Origin: Burkholderiales bacterium
Lineage (GTDB): Bacteria; Pseudomonadota; Gammaproteobacteria; Burkholderiales; Burkholderiaceae_C
Reading direction: 5' to 3'
NCBI GenBank assembly: GCA_021414305.1
Contig: JAIOOS010000017.1
Span: 496,001 to 560,000 of the forward strand
Length of the DNA: 64,000 nt
Positions 38,491 to 47,836 of the stretch are shown here, piece after piece (positions within the stretch are counted from its first letter, which is position 1; every line of letters begins with the position of its first letter). Under the pieces are notes generated by a model, which did no database searches, had not been told where the DNA came from, and saw only the letters and a list, made by a program, of their open reading frames with translations. A program made the translations under genes and the position numbers.

Positions 38491-40008
38491 ATGTCGGTCC
38501 GGCTCAAGCTCGCGCTGACGATCTTCGCCACCGGCCTGGTCACGGCGCTGCTCGTCGTCGCCACCGTCGTCTACTCGTTCCAGCGCTTCGAGAACGAGAC
38601 CGCGTACAGGCGCGGCATGGCCTTCCTCGGCCGCGTCGTCAGCATGTACGACAACATCTTCGACATGCACGAGCAGAGCCCGGAGGAATTCCAGCGCTGG
38701 CTGCGCGGGCTGGTGCTCTACGAGCCCGACACCGAGCTCTACCTTCTCGACGCCAAGGGCCTGATCCTCGCCAAGACCGGGCCTTCGCCACTCAAGCCCG
38801 GCTCCCACGTCGCCCTCGGCCCGGTGCGCGAGTCGATCGAGCGCATGGACACCTCGTACGTGATGGGCGACGACCCCGAACGCATGGACGCCGGCGCGGT
38901 GATCGTCGCCAAGCCGGTGCAGCGGGCGATCGCCCAGACCGGCGCGCCGAACGCCGGCTACCTCTACCTCGTGCTGCACACCCAGCAGCTGCCCGCCGAC
39001 CGCTGGGACGTGCTGCGCTCGAGCTTCGCCCGGCCGGTGATGGGCCTGGTGATCGCCGTCGTCGCCTTCACGACGCTGCTCGCGCTGCTCATCATCTCGG
39101 CGGTGACCCAACCGCTGCGCACCCTGACGCAGGCGGTCGCGACCCTGTCGCAGCGCGGCCTCGCCGAAGGGCTGACCGTCGCTCCGACGAGCCCGCTGCC
39201 GGCACATACCGGGGACGAGTTCGGCCAGCTCACCCGCGCCTTCGAGATGCTGCTCGATACGTGCCGGCGGCAGTGGAACGCCTTGCGCCGCACCGACCAC
39301 TTCCGGCGCGAAGGCGTGAGCAACCTGTCGCACGACCTGCGCTCGCCGCTCACCGCCACCGTCGCCTGCCTGGAAACGCTCGACGGCCGCTGGGCCGGCA
39401 GCGCCGAGCGCAGCGACGACCGCCGGCTGGTCGAGATCGCCCTGCGCAACGCCCGCAATGCCGCCGGCCTGGTGCGTTCGCTCGGCGACCTGGCCAAGCT
39501 CGACGAGCCGGAATACAGCCTGCGGCGGGAAGCCGTCGACGTGAGCGAGCTCCTCGACGACATCGCCCTTCGCTTCGCCGAGCGGGCGGCGCAGCAGGGG
39601 GTCGTGCTGCGGGCGCTGCCGGTCGCCGATGGCGCCGGCGCGCCGCCGCCGCACGCCCGGATCGACGTGGAGCTGTTCGAGCGGGCGATCGCCAATCTGG
39701 TCGACAACGCGCTCAAGTTCTGCCCCGGCGGCAGCACCGTGACGCTGGCGGCGGAGCGGCGCGAGGACCGGGTGGAGGTCAGCGTCGCCGACGACGGACC
39801 GGGAATCGCCGCCGCCGAGCTGCCGATGTTGTTCGACCGCTTCTACCAGAGCCGGCCGACCGTCGCGCCCGCCACCGGCGATGGCGGGCGCGGCCTCGGC
39901 CTGGCGATCGTCAAGCGCATCCTCGAGCTGCACGGGGGCGAGGTGGCGGTCGAGAGCACGCTCGGCCTGGGCACCCGGGTCACCACCCGCTGGCCGGCGG
40001 CCGTCTGA
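38491..40008 (+). CDS. Sensor histidine kinase
   Basis: The 505-residue membrane kinase has an N-terminal helix (about 7-29), a periplasmic sensor of about 150 residues (no recognised family) and a second helix (about 188-208). A HAMP-like linker (QPLRTLTQAVATLSQRG) and DEFGQLTRAFEMLL follow. The H-box SNLSHDLRSPLTA has His281. The ATPase has NLVDNALKF (N), DDGPGI (G1) and GRGLGLAI (G2). It partners the response regulator just upstream. The perceived signal is unknown. Its 3' end is followed by a 229-base gap ending in a strong terminator. Confidence 0.92.
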   Translation: MSVRLKLALTIFATGLVTALLVVATVVYSFQRFENETAYRRGMAFLGRVVSMYDNIFDMHEQSPEEFQRWLRGLVLYEPDTELYLLDAKGLILAKTGPSPLKPGSHVALGPVRESIERMDTSYVMGDDPERMDAGAVIVAKPVQRAIAQTGAPNAGYLYLVLHTQQLPADRWDVLRSSFARPVMGLVIAVVAFTTLLALLIISAVTQPLRTLTQAVATLSQRGLAEGLTVAPTSPLPAHTGDEFGQLTRAFEMLLDTCRRQWNALRRTDHFRREGVSNLSHDLRSPLTATVACLETLDGRWAGSAERSDDRRLVEIALRNARNAAGLVRSLGDLAKLDEPEYSLRREAVDVSELLDDIALRFAERAAQQGVVLRALPVADGAGAPPPHARIDVELFERAIANLVDNALKFCPGGSTVTLAAERREDRVEVSVADDGPGIAAAELPMLFDRFYQSRPTVAPATGDGGRGLGLAIVKRILELHGGEVAVESTLGLGTRVTTRWPAAV

Positions 40009-40198
40009 GCCGCCGTGGGGCCGCACCGGGAAAGCCCTCGTGCTTCGCTTCGGGGCACGATCTACAGTGCCCCGACTCGCGCAGGCACCAACCCGGTGCC
40101 ATGGGGCGCGGGAGGTCAGCGAGGAGACGACAACCGCCACCGGCAAGGCCCGGAGCGGTCTTTCAAGACAGGCCTACAGGCCGATGCAGAAATCGCTC
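40009..40198 (+). ncRNA. Possible structured RNA or long 3' leader of hairpins (candidate only)
   Basis: No reading frame fits here. Several compact hairpins occur: TCGGGGCAC/GTGCCCCGA with an 8-base loop near 40054-40079, GGCACC/GGTGCC near 40093-40109, GTC/GAC around TTTCAA near 40169, and GGCC/GGCC around TACA. All precede the strong terminator at 40199-40231. A -10-like TACAGT occurs inside the first hairpin, without a -35. It could be a small RNA, a processed 3' end of the kinase message, or just stable G+C-rich spacer. I do not recognise any known RNA family. Confidence 0.3.
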
Positions 40199-40231
40199 AG
40201 GGGCACCGGGAAACCGGTGCCCCTTTGTTTT
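40199..40231 (+). terminator. Strong rho-independent terminator
   Basis: AGGGGCACCGG (40199-40209), GAAA loop (40210-40213) and CCGGTGCCCCT (40214-40224) form an 11-bp perfect stem with a stable tetraloop, followed by TTTGTTTT. It terminates plus-strand transcription from the two-component operon or from a small RNA. Confidence 0.9.
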
Positions 40232-40237
40232 GCCCGT

Positions 40238-40819
40238 TCAGCGCGGCGCGACCGCGCCGGCCGCCGGCCAGTCGGTGTCGCCGATGCGCTTCAGGCGCAT
40301 GTCGAAGATCCGCTGCGGCTCGCGGCCGCTGACGACACGGTCGCCGACCTCGTGCAGCTCGCCGTCCTTGATGGTCGCGGTGTAGCGGATCGTCGCCCCC
40401 GGGCCGGCGGGAATCTCCCAGGCATAGCCGTCGCCGGTGGGCGTGAAGGCGAAGTCGCCCTGCAGGCCCTGGGCGTACGAGTGGATGCTGTAGCTGCGCC
40501 TGGCGACGTCGTACGAGATGATGCCGAAGGCATTGAAGCGCACCGAGCCGTCGTCGGCGTAGCCGCGGCCTTCGATCACCCGGACCGAGCCGCCGAGGAA
40601 GGGGCCGATGCGCTCCGTCTGCACGAAGGTCCGGCGGCTGCCGTCGGGCAGCACCGAGGTCGCCGGGCCGCGCCAGACGCCGTCCATCATGGCGAACGCC
40701 TTCAGGGCTTCGGCCTGGGCCGAAAGCAGCGCGGCGCTGTCGGGCTGCTGGGCCGGCGCGGCGGCGGCGGCGAGCGCCAGCGCGAAGCCGATCGAGAACC
40801 GGGCGAGGGGTCGCTGCAT
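40238..40819 (-). CDS. Exported protein of unknown function (DUF1579-like)
   Basis: The 193-residue product has a signal peptide (ARFSIGFALALAAAAAPAQQ, cleavage near residue 23), so it is likely periplasmic. The mature part has DGVWRGPATSVLPDGSRRTFVQTERIGPFLGGSVRVIEGRGY and later FNAFGIISYD, strands resembling the lipocalin-like DUF1579 family. No catalytic motif is seen. It stands alone, convergent with the two-component operon's terminator and divergent from the HDOD gene. Confidence 0.8.
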   Translation of the reverse strand: MQRPLARFSIGFALALAAAAAPAQQPDSAALLSAQAEALKAFAMMDGVWRGPATSVLPDGSRRTFVQTERIGPFLGGSVRVIEGRGYADDGSVRFNAFGIISYDVARRSYSIHSYAQGLQGDFAFTPTGDGYAWEIPAGPGATIRYTATIKDGELHEVGDRVVSGREPQRIFDMRLKRIGDTDWPAAGAVAPR

Positions 40820-40951
40820 GGGCGGGCTCCGTGGCAGGCGCCACGCGCGCCCGCAAAACGGGAATTGTGCCCGGGCGAATGTTCACGAGATCCGCCCCGG
40901 CGGCGGCGCGCCTCGTACCATGCGGGTCGGCTTCGCTCGCCCATCGCGTTC

Positions 40952-41773
40952 ATGACCCAATCCTCCCGTCGCCTGCTCGATGTCGACATTCCCGCCCAGC
41001 CGGACGTGCTCGTCCGCCTGTCGCTGCTCCTCGCCGAGGACGAGGTCGACTTCAACGCGGCGAGCCTGCTGATCAGCTCCGACATGGCGCTCGCCGCCGC
41101 CGTGCTCAAGGCGGTGAACTCGGCCATGTACGGCCTGCGCGGTCGGGTGCAGAGCGTGCAGCAGGCGATCACCTACCTCGGTACGCGTGAGGTCGCATCG
41201 GTCACCTTCGAGATGGGCCTGCGCGCCGTGTTCCCGCCGGCGCCCGAGCTCGAGCCGGTGTGGGAGCGGGCGCGGGTGCGGGGCCTGCTGATGGGGCGGA
41301 TCGGCTCCGAGCTCGGCGTCGACGCCTGGGCCGCGCACTCGGCGGGCCTGTTCGAGGAATGCGGCAAGGCGGTCATGTTCCGCCACGCCACCGAGCGCTA
41401 CCGGCCGATGCTCAAGGAGGCGAAGAACGACGAGGAGCTGCTGCTGCTCGAGCACACGAACATCGGCGTCAGCCACGACACGCTCGGCGCCGCCCTCTGC
41501 GAGAGCTGGGGGCTGGCGCCGCCGGCGGTGGACAGCGTGCGCTATCACGTCATCGTCAACAGCACCCTCGAGCTGCCGATGCACGTGCAGCGACGCTCGA
41601 TCTGCGCCCTATCGGCCATGGCGCATGCGCTGATGACCGACCCGGACACGCTCGACGATGTCGCCCGCAAGGTGGCGCCGCAGGCCGAGCTCGACCCGCT
41701 GCTGGCGGCGCGCGGCGCCCGCCGGGTGCAGGAGCAGATCGAGATGGCGGTCGAGCGGGCGAAGACCGACTAG
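40952..41773 (+). CDS. HDOD-domain signalling protein
   Basis: The 273-residue protein is an HDOD domain: LVRLSLLLAEDEVDFNAASLLISSDMALAAAVLKAVNSAMYGLRGRVQSVQQAITYLGTREV is the family core, and AGLFEECGKAVM and ALCESWGLAP follow at HD-GYP-like positions. The metal-binding His-Asp pairs of true HD phosphohydrolases are missing, as usual for HDOD. Such proteins act in signalling or virulence regulation in proteobacteria. The TAG stop overlaps a terminator-like hairpin. It is monocistronic. Confidence 0.88.
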   Translation: MTQSSRRLLDVDIPAQPDVLVRLSLLLAEDEVDFNAASLLISSDMALAAAVLKAVNSAMYGLRGRVQSVQQAITYLGTREVASVTFEMGLRAVFPPAPELEPVWERARVRGLLMGRIGSELGVDAWAAHSAGLFEECGKAVMFRHATERYRPMLKEAKNDEELLLLEHTNIGVSHDTLGAALCESWGLAPPAVDSVRYHVIVNSTLELPMHVQRRSICALSAMAHALMTDPDTLDDVARKVAPQAELDPLLAARGARRVQEQIEMAVERAKTD

Positions 41774-41792
41774 GGCCTGCTGACAGGCCCTA
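41771..41792 (+). terminator. Hairpin at the end of the HDOD gene
   Basis: TAGGGCCTG (41771-41779), CTGA loop and CAGGCCCTA (41784-41792) form a perfect 9-bp stem that begins with the stop codon. The following bases (GCCCTT) are only weakly T-rich, so termination strength is uncertain. Confidence 0.5.
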
Positions 41793-41902
41793 GCCCTTCC
41801 GGGGGGCCCGATTCCCCGTAGTCTCTCTCTTGGCTTCGGCCGCGTGCTGCACTAGCGTCGTCGACGAGAGCGCACGCCGCCGCGGGCGCGAGGAGTTCCG
41901 CC

Positions 41903-43603
41903 ATGGCGAATCCGGCGCCGCGCGACACCGTCGCGCCCGAGCATCTCGCGCTGCAGCGCCTCTATCACTGGGAACGGACCGCGCCCGAGCGGGTGATCCT
42001 GTCCCAGCCGCAGGGCGGCGGCGCGATCCGCGACTTCACCTGGGGCCAGGCGATCAGCGAGGTGCGCCGCATGGCCGCGCACCTGCGCTCGCTCGGGTTC
42101 CCACCGGGCACCCGGATCGCGCTGCTTTCCAAGAACTGCGCGCATTGGCTGCTCGCCGACTTCGCGATCTGGCTGGCCGGTCATGTCTCCGTGCCGCTCT
42201 ACCCGACGCTCGCCGCCGGCACCGTGCGGCAGATCCTCGAGCACTCCGAGGCGAAGCTGCTGTTCGTCGGCAAGCTCGACGGCTGGCCGGCCATGCGTCC
42301 CGGCGTGCCCGAGGGGCTGCCCTGCATCGGCCTGCCGCTCGCCCCGGCCAACGACTACCCGCAGTGGCAGGCGATCGTCGACGCCACGGCGCCGTTCGCG
42401 GAGTCGCCGCTGCGCGACGGCAACGAGCTCTCGACCATCATGTACACCTCCGGCACCACCGGCACGCCCAAGGGCGTGATGCACAGCTTTGCGACCTTCG
42501 CCTGGTCGATCGCCTCCGGCCTGAAGCGCGTGCCGGTCGGCAGCAATGACCGCCTGCTCAGCTACCTTCCGCTCGCCCACGTGGCCGAGCGCGCACTGGT
42601 CGAGCACGCCCTGCTCGCGACCGGCATGCACGTGTACTTCGCCGAGAGCCTGGAGACCTTCACGGTCGACCTGCAGCGGGCGCGGCCGACCGTCTTCTTC
42701 TCGGTCCCGCGGCTGTGGGTCAAGTTCCAGCAGGCGGTCGACACGAAGATGCCGCCGGCCAAGCTGCAGCGCCTGCTGCGGATTCCGATCGTGCGCAAGA
42801 TCGTCTCGAAGAAGGTGCTCACGGCGCTCGGCCTCGACGCCTGCAGCTACGCCGCCGGCGGCGCCGCGCCGATGCCGCCCGAGCTGCTGCGCTGGTACGC
42901 CCGGCTCGGCCTGCCGATCAGCGAGGTCTACGGCATGACCGAGAACTGCGGCGTCTCGCACGCCACGCTGCCCGGCGTGGAGCGCGTCGGCACCGTCGGC
43001 CAGCCGTACCAGGGCGTGGAGACGCGCATCGACCCGGCCAACGGCGAGATCCTGATGCGCAGCCCCGGCCTCATGCTCGGCTACTACAAGGAACCGCTTC
43101 TGACGGCCGAGGCGATCGACGCCGAGGGCTGGCTGCACACCGGCGACAAGGGCGCGCTCGATCCGGAAGGCAACCTGCGCATCACCGGCCGGGTCAAGGA
43201 CCTGTTCAAGACGAGCAAGGGCAAGTACGTCGCGCCGGCGCCGATCGAGGATCGCCTGGTGATGCACGGCGCGATCGAGGCCTGCGTCGTCACCGGCGCC
43301 AACCTCGGCCAGCCGCTGGGCATCGTCATGCTCAACGCCGAAGCGGTCAAGCGCGCGGCGTCGGCCGAGGGGCGGGCCGAGCTCGAGGCTTCGCTGACCG
43401 AGCACCTGGCCAAGGTCAACGAGGGGCTCGATCCGCACGAGCAGCTCGAATGCCTGGTGGTCGTCGCCGAGCCCTGGTCGGTGGAGAACGGCTTCATCAC
43501 GCCGACCTTCAAGGTCAAGCGCAACCGCATCGAGGACGTCTACGGTCCGCTCTTCGCGGGCTGGATCGCCAAACGCAAGCCCGTGGTCTGGCACGACGCC
43601 TGA
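41903..43603 (+). CDS. AMP-dependent (long-chain) acyl-CoA synthetase
   Basis: The 566-residue adenylate-forming enzyme has [14 protein letters not shown] (about residues 182-195; the P-loop that binds ATP), [20 protein letters not shown] and the hinge [17 protein letters not shown]. These features fit long-chain fatty-acyl-CoA ligases of the FadD15-like branch. It activates a carboxylic acid as acyl-AMP and then acyl-CoA. No partner genes adjoin. The 129-base upstream gap has no clear promoter beyond the HDOD hairpin. Downstream is a 43-base hairpin-rich stretch and then the receptor leader. Confidence 0.9.
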   Translation: MANPAPRDTVAPEHLALQRLYHWERTAPERVILSQPQGGGAIRDFTWGQAISEVRRMAAHLRSLGFPPGTRIALLSKNCAHWLLADFAIWLAGHVSVPLYPTLAAGTVRQILEHSEAKLLFVGKLDGWPAMRPGVPEGLPCIGLPLAPANDYPQWQAIVDATAPFAESPLRDGNELSTIMYTSGTTGTPKGVMHSFATFAWSIASGLKRVPVGSNDRLLSYLPLAHVAERALVEHALLATGMHVYFAESLETFTVDLQRARPTVFFSVPRLWVKFQQAVDTKMPPAKLQRLLRIPIVRKIVSKKVLTALGLDACSYAAGGAAPMPPELLRWYARLGLPISEVYGMTENCGVSHATLPGVERVGTVGQPYQGVETRIDPANGEILMRSPGLMLGYYKEPLLTAEAIDAEGWLHTGDKGALDPEGNLRITGRVKDLFKTSKGKYVAPAPIEDRLVMHGAIEACVVTGANLGQPLGIVMLNAEAVKRAASAEGRAELEASLTEHLAKVNEGLDPHEQLECLVVVAEPWSVENGFITPTFKVKRNRIEDVYGPLFAGWIAKRKPVVWHDA

Positions 43604-43645
43604 GTCGCGTCGCCGGCGGCGCGCGCCGGCGCGCCCTGGTCTGAA

Positions 43646-43771
43646 TGTGGGGCCGATCAGACGGCGATTGTTTCGAACCCGCTTCGAAGCTCGCGCGAGC
43701 GTTGCGCGGGCGTTTCGCTTCTGCAAATTCGCAAGAGCTGCAACGTCGCCTCGCGCGGCGGTTCGTAGTCT
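43646..43771 (+). promoter_or_regulatory. Conserved leader with ECF-type promoter, copy A (TonB receptor 1)
   Basis: This 126-base stretch aligns without gaps with 47661-47786; I count about 88 of 126 identical bases. Shared blocks are CGATTGTTTCGA (43665-43676), AAATTCGCAAG (43725-43735), GCAAC (43740-43744) and, after 19 bases, CGTAGTCT (43764-43771). The last two have the look and spacing of an ECF sigma promoter (an AAC-type -35 and a CGT-type -10). The ATG follows 51 bases later. Which sigma factor or regulator binds is unknown. Confidence 0.7.
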
Positions 43772-43822
43772 GCCCGTTCGGCTCGCGAAGCCGCATCGCG
43801 CAACCCTTTGCAGGACCCCATC

Positions 43823-46606
43823 ATGCCCCGCACCCAGGAAGCCCCCGCCCTGCTCGCCACCACCCTGGCAACGCTGATCGCGACGATTCCCGCCCAGGCC
43901 TGGGCCCAGGACGCTCCGGCGCAGCAGATGCAGCGAGTGGAGATCACCGGCTCGTCGATCAAGCGCATCGACGCCGAAACGGCGTTGCCGGTGCAGGTGA
44001 TCACGCGCGAACAGATCCAGAAGAGCGGCGCGACCAACGTCGAGCAGCTGCTGCAGACGATCAGCTCGGTCTCGAGCTCGGGTGGACTGACCGCGGCCTC
44101 GGCTTCCGGCGCCACCACCGGCGGCATCTCGGCGGTCTCGCTGCACGGGCTCACGTCGATCCGCACGCTGGTTCTGCTGAACGGCCGGCGGATCGCGCCC
44201 TACGGCATCGGCTTCACCGGAGACTCGGTCTCGGTCGACGTCAACAGCATCCCGCTCGCGGCGATCGAGCGGGTCGAGGTGCTGAAGGACGGCGCCTCCG
44301 CGGTCTATGGCTCGGACGCGATCGCCGGCGTGATCAACTTCATCCTGCGCCAGGAGTTCAAGGGCCTCGAGCTGACCGCCGACTACGGCGACACGACGCA
44401 CGGCGGCGCGAAGTTCAAGAAGGCGGCGGGAACGTTCGGCTTCGGCAACCTCTCGACCGATCGCTTCAACGTCATGATGACCGCGTCCTACCAGAAGGAG
44501 GCGGCGCTGTTCGGCCGCGATCGCGCCGACTTCGCCGGCCGCGCCTACGACGTCACCAACACCAACGACACGACCTCGGGCAACACCTTCCCCGGCAACA
44601 TCGTGCCGGCCGACGGCTCGGGCGGAACGCTGAACCCTTCCGCCCCGGACTGCCCCGGGCCGTACTCCTTCAACGACCCGCTGTTCCCGCCCACCCGCTG
44701 CCGCTACGACCCGTCGTTGCAGGTGACGCTGCTGCCGGCCTCCGAGCGCACCAGCGTCTTCGCCTCGGGCAAGTTCGCGATCACGCCCGACATCCACGCC
44801 TTTGCCGAGGCGTCGTACAACAAGAACAAGATCCGCACCGTGATCCAGCCGGTGCCGATCTCCGACCAGTTCAACATCCCGCTGCAGAACACGCTCTGCA
44901 GCCAGGCGCCGTACAACAACACCGTCGCCAATGCCTGCGTCTCGACCTTTCTGCTGACGCCCTCCAGCCCCTACTACCCGACCGCCTTTGCCACCACGAA
45001 CTACGGCGGCACGCCCGACCTGCTCGTGCGCTACCGGTCGGCGCTCACCGGCAACCGCGACATCACCGACGTCAGCGAAGCGCCGCGCGCGGTGGTCGGC
45101 GTGAAGGGCCTGGCGATGGGCTGGGACTTCGACGTCGCCGGGCTCTGGAGCCAGAGCAAGGTCAAGGAGCAGGTCAGCGACGGCTTTCCGCTGCTGACGC
45201 AGCTGATGCCGCTGCTCAACAGCGGACTCGTCAACCCCTTCGGTCCCAGCGACCCGGGCGTCGAGGCCCAGGTCCGCGCGACCAACTTCACCGGCGAGGC
45301 GTACTCCATCAAGTCGTCGATGACCAGCCTGGCCGGCAAGGCCTCGCGCGAGATCATGCAGCTCTCGGCCGGCCCGCTCGGCGTCGCGTTCGGCGGCGAG
45401 ATGCGCAAGGAGAAGTTCGACTTCTCCGCCTCGGCGGCGCTGCAGGCGGGCGACGTGTCCGGCTACGGCGGCAACTTCCTGCCGACCAGCCACTCGCGCG
45501 ACGTCGGCGCCGTGTTCGGCGAGGCCAACATCCCGATCGTCAAGAACCTGGAGGCCAACGTCGCCGTCCGCTACGACCACTACGAAGGGGTCGGCAGCTC
45601 GACCACGCCCAAGGCGAGCCTGCGCTGGCAGCCGATTCCGCAGCTGCTGCTGCGCACCTCGTACGGCAAGGGCTTCCGCGCGCCTAGCCTGCAGGACCTG
45701 TTCCTGCCGCAGCAGACCAGCGTGACGACCCCCGGCCTGAGCGACCCCGACCGCTGCCCGGTGACGAACAACGGCAACGACTGCCAGACCCAGTTCAACG
45801 TGCAGCTCGGCGGCGAGGCGAACCTCAAGCCCGAGAAGTCGAAGAACTTCACGCTCGGCGCGGTGCTCGAGCCGGTGAACAACGTCTCGATCGGCATCGA
45901 CTACTTCCAGGTTCGCCTCGACAACACGATCGTCAACGGCGTCAATCCGGCGATCATCCTCGGCGACACGACGCAGTACGCCAACCTCATCACCCGCGCG
46001 CCGCAGACCCCGGCGGACATCGCGGCCGGCATTCCGGGCTCGATCACCGCGATCAACCAGATCAACATCAACCTCGGCACGACCAAGGTCTCGGGCCTCG
46101 ACTTCGACGTCAAGTGGCGGATCCCGACGGCCGACATGGGGCGCTTCACCGTCAGCGGCACGGCCACCTACTTCATCAAGTTCGACACCTCCAAGCCCGA
46201 CGGCTCGTTCACCGGCAATGTCGACCGCATCAATCCGGCCACGGGCGGCGTGATCCCGCGCTTCAAGAGCTACCTCGCGGTCGACTGGGCGAACGGGCCC
46301 TGGGGTGTGACGGTGGCGCAGAACTACCAGAAGCACTACACCGACCTGGCCGACACCTTCAGCCAGCCGGAGCCGGCCGACTTCCACTATCGCACCGTCC
46401 GCTCGTACACGACCTACGACCTGCAGGGCAGCTACGAGGCCTCGAAGTCGTGGCGGGTGACGCTGGGCGCGCGCAACGTCTTCAACTCGGATCCGCCGTA
46501 CACCAACGCCGGCGGCCAGACCTCGTTCCAGAGCGGCTACGACCCGCAGTACGCCGACCCGCGCGGCCGCTTCATGTACGCCCGCGTGACCTACACGATG
46601 AACTGA
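43823..46606 (+). CDS. TonB-dependent outer-membrane receptor 1
   Basis: The 927-residue receptor has a signal peptide (cleavage after AQAWA, near residue 28), a plug domain ([28 protein letters not shown], then [15 protein letters not shown] and [24 protein letters not shown]), and a large 22-strand barrel ending in [12 protein letters not shown] with a terminal aromatic-rich strand. No FecI-type N-terminal signalling extension is seen. It is expected to import a scarce ligand using the TonB-ExbBD energy system. The plug resembles the Oar/sucrose-type receptors of Gram-negative heterotrophs; the ligand is unknown. It converges with the Bug-family gene. Confidence 0.93.
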   Translation: MPRTQEAPALLATTLATLIATIPAQAWAQDAPAQQMQRVEITGSSIKRIDAETALPVQVITREQIQKSGATNVEQLLQTISSVSSSGGLTAASASGATTGGISAVSLHGLTSIRTLVLLNGRRIAPYGIGFTGDSVSVDVNSIPLAAIERVEVLKDGASAVYGSDAIAGVINFILRQEFKGLELTADYGDTTHGGAKFKKAAGTFGFGNLSTDRFNVMMTASYQKEAALFGRDRADFAGRAYDVTNTNDTTSGNTFPGNIVPADGSGGTLNPSAPDCPGPYSFNDPLFPPTRCRYDPSLQVTLLPASERTSVFASGKFAITPDIHAFAEASYNKNKIRTVIQPVPISDQFNIPLQNTLCSQAPYNNTVANACVSTFLLTPSSPYYPTAFATTNYGGTPDLLVRYRSALTGNRDITDVSEAPRAVVGVKGLAMGWDFDVAGLWSQSKVKEQVSDGFPLLTQLMPLLNSGLVNPFGPSDPGVEAQVRATNFTGEAYSIKSSMTSLAGKASREIMQLSAGPLGVAFGGEMRKEKFDFSASAALQAGDVSGYGGNFLPTSHSRDVGAVFGEANIPIVKNLEANVAVRYDHYEGVGSSTTPKASLRWQPIPQLLLRTSYGKGFRAPSLQDLFLPQQTSVTTPGLSDPDRCPVTNNGNDCQTQFNVQLGGEANLKPEKSKNFTLGAVLEPVNNVSIGIDYFQVRLDNTIVNGVNPAIILGDTTQYANLITRAPQTPADIAAGIPGSITAINQININLGTTKVSGLDFDVKWRIPTADMGRFTVSGTATYFIKFDTSKPDGSFTGNVDRINPATGGVIPRFKSYLAVDWANGPWGVTVAQNYQKHYTDLADTFSQPEPADFHYRTVRSYTTYDLQGSYEASKSWRVTLGARNVFNSDPPYTNAGGQTSFQSGYDPQYADPRGRFMYARVTYTMN

Positions 46607-46609
46607 GGC

Positions 46610-47608
46610 TCAGTCGACCTTCGCGCCCGAGGCCTTGACGACCTGCGCCCATTTCTTCGCCTCGGCGGCGATGAACTGGGTGAACTGCGCCGGCGTGCTG
46701 CCGCCCGGAATCGCGCCTTGCGAGACCAGCCGTTCCTTCAGCGCCGGCGTGGCCAGCGCCTTCGCGGTTTCCTGCTGCAGCCGGTTGACGAGCTCCGCCG
46801 GCGTGCCCGCCGGCGCGAGCAGGCCGAACCACGAGCTCGCCTCGTAGCCCTTGATCGGGCCGGCCTCGGCGACCGTCGGCACCTCGGGCAGCGCTGCGCT
46901 GCGCTCGCCGCTCGTGACGGCCAGCGCCACCAGCTTGCCGGCCTTGATCTGCGGCAGCGCCGAGGGCAGGTTGTCGAACATCAGGTCCATGGTGCCGCCG
47001 ATCAGGTCGAGCAGCGCCGGGCCCGAGCCGCGATACGGAAAGTGGACCATGTAGGTGCCGCTCATGGTCTTGAACAGCTCGCCCGAGAGATGGATCGAGG
47101 TGCCGTTGCCGCTCGAGGCCATGTTGAGCTTGCCCGGGTTGGCCTTGGCGTAGGCGATCAGCGACTTCACGTCGGTGATCTTGTAGGCCGCGGCCTTGGC
47201 CGGGTTCATGACCAGCACGTTGGGCACGCCGGCGAAGAGGGTGATCGGCGCGAAGTCCTTGACCGCGTCGTACGGCATCTTCGGATAGAGCGCCGGATTG
47301 ATCGATTGCGTGCCGACGGTGCCCATCAGCAGCGTGTAGCCGTCGGCCGGCGACTTGGCGACGAGGTCGGCGCCGGTGTTGCCGCCTGCGCCCGGCTTGT
47401 TCTCGACGATGAAGCTCTGGCCGAACGCCTTGCCGAGCTCGGGCGCCAGCGCCCGCGCGAGGATGTCGGTGGTGCCGCCGGGCGCGAACGGAACGACGAT
47501 GCGCACCGGCTTCGTCGGCCAGCCGGATGCGCTGCCCTGCGCGAAGCCGAGCGGCGCGAGGAGACAGAGGGCGAGGGCCGTCAGGGCGATTCGCAAGCGT
47601 TGACTCAT
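46610..47608 (-). CDS. Bug-family tripartite tricarboxylate transporter binding protein
   Basis: The 332-residue exported protein has a signal peptide ([18 protein letters not shown]) and the Bug (TctC-like) fold: [63 protein letters not shown], and [19 protein letters not shown]. Burkholderiales carry many such orphan binding proteins, usually for carboxylates. No tctA/tctB membrane genes are nearby. It lies between the two receptor genes, on the opposite strand, and its upstream region coincides with leader B. A role in the same substrate pathway is possible but unproven. Confidence 0.92.
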   Translation of the reverse strand: MSQRLRIALTALALCLLAPLGFAQGSASGWPTKPVRIVVPFAPGGTTDILARALAPELGKAFGQSFIVENKPGAGGNTGADLVAKSPADGYTLLMGTVGTQSINPALYPKMPYDAVKDFAPITLFAGVPNVLVMNPAKAAAYKITDVKSLIAYAKANPGKLNMASSGNGTSIHLSGELFKTMSGTYMVHFPYRGSGPALLDLIGGTMDLMFDNLPSALPQIKAGKLVALAVTSGERSAALPEVPTVAEAGPIKGYEASSWFGLLAPAGTPAELVNRLQQETAKALATPALKERLVSQGAIPGGSTPAQFTQFIAAEAKKWAQVVKASGAKVD

Positions 47609-47660
47609 GGGGCGTGTCTCCAGCGCGGCGAGCCTCGAAAGGGGCGCGTCCGGACCGTAG

Positions 47661-47786
47661 TGTGGGGGAGATCGGACGCCGATTGTTTCGACACGGTTTC
47701 GAGCCTGTCCTCGCCGTTGCGCCGACGTGCCAGGGGCGGAAATTCGCAAGCGGTGCAACGCCGCCGATCGCTCGCGTTCGTAGTCT
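47661..47786 (+). promoter_or_regulatory. Conserved leader with ECF-type promoter, copy B (TonB receptor 2)
   Basis: This is the gap-free match of the leader at 43646-43771: CGATTGTTTCGA (47680-47691), AAATTCGCAAG (47740-47750), GCAAC (47755-47759), 19-base spacer and CGTAGTCT (47779-47786). The ATG lies 50 bases downstream, as in copy A (51). Identical spacing across 126 bases implies shared regulation of both receptors. Confidence 0.7.
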
Positions 47787-47836
47787 CTCGCGCTCGGCTC
47801 ACGACGCCGAAGCCGCGCAACTCTTCAGGAAAAAAC

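Noticed and set aside
40009..40231. Possible 6S RNA, SRP RNA or riboswitch
   Set aside because: None of the diagnostic conserved sequences of those families (for example the GGAAGCAGC-type SRP loop) could be found; kept only as an unnamed candidate.
43618..43635. GGCGCGC/GCGCGCC hairpin after the acyl-CoA synthetase gene
   Set aside because: It is pure G+C with no T-tail; such stems are expected by chance at this composition.
41852..46387. A 1511-codon open frame on the minus strand opposite the acyl-CoA synthetase and receptor 1
   Set aside because: It mirrors two real genes; high G+C leaves few stops in the antisense frame, the product is low-complexity Arg/Ala/Asp-rich, and no domain is recognisable.
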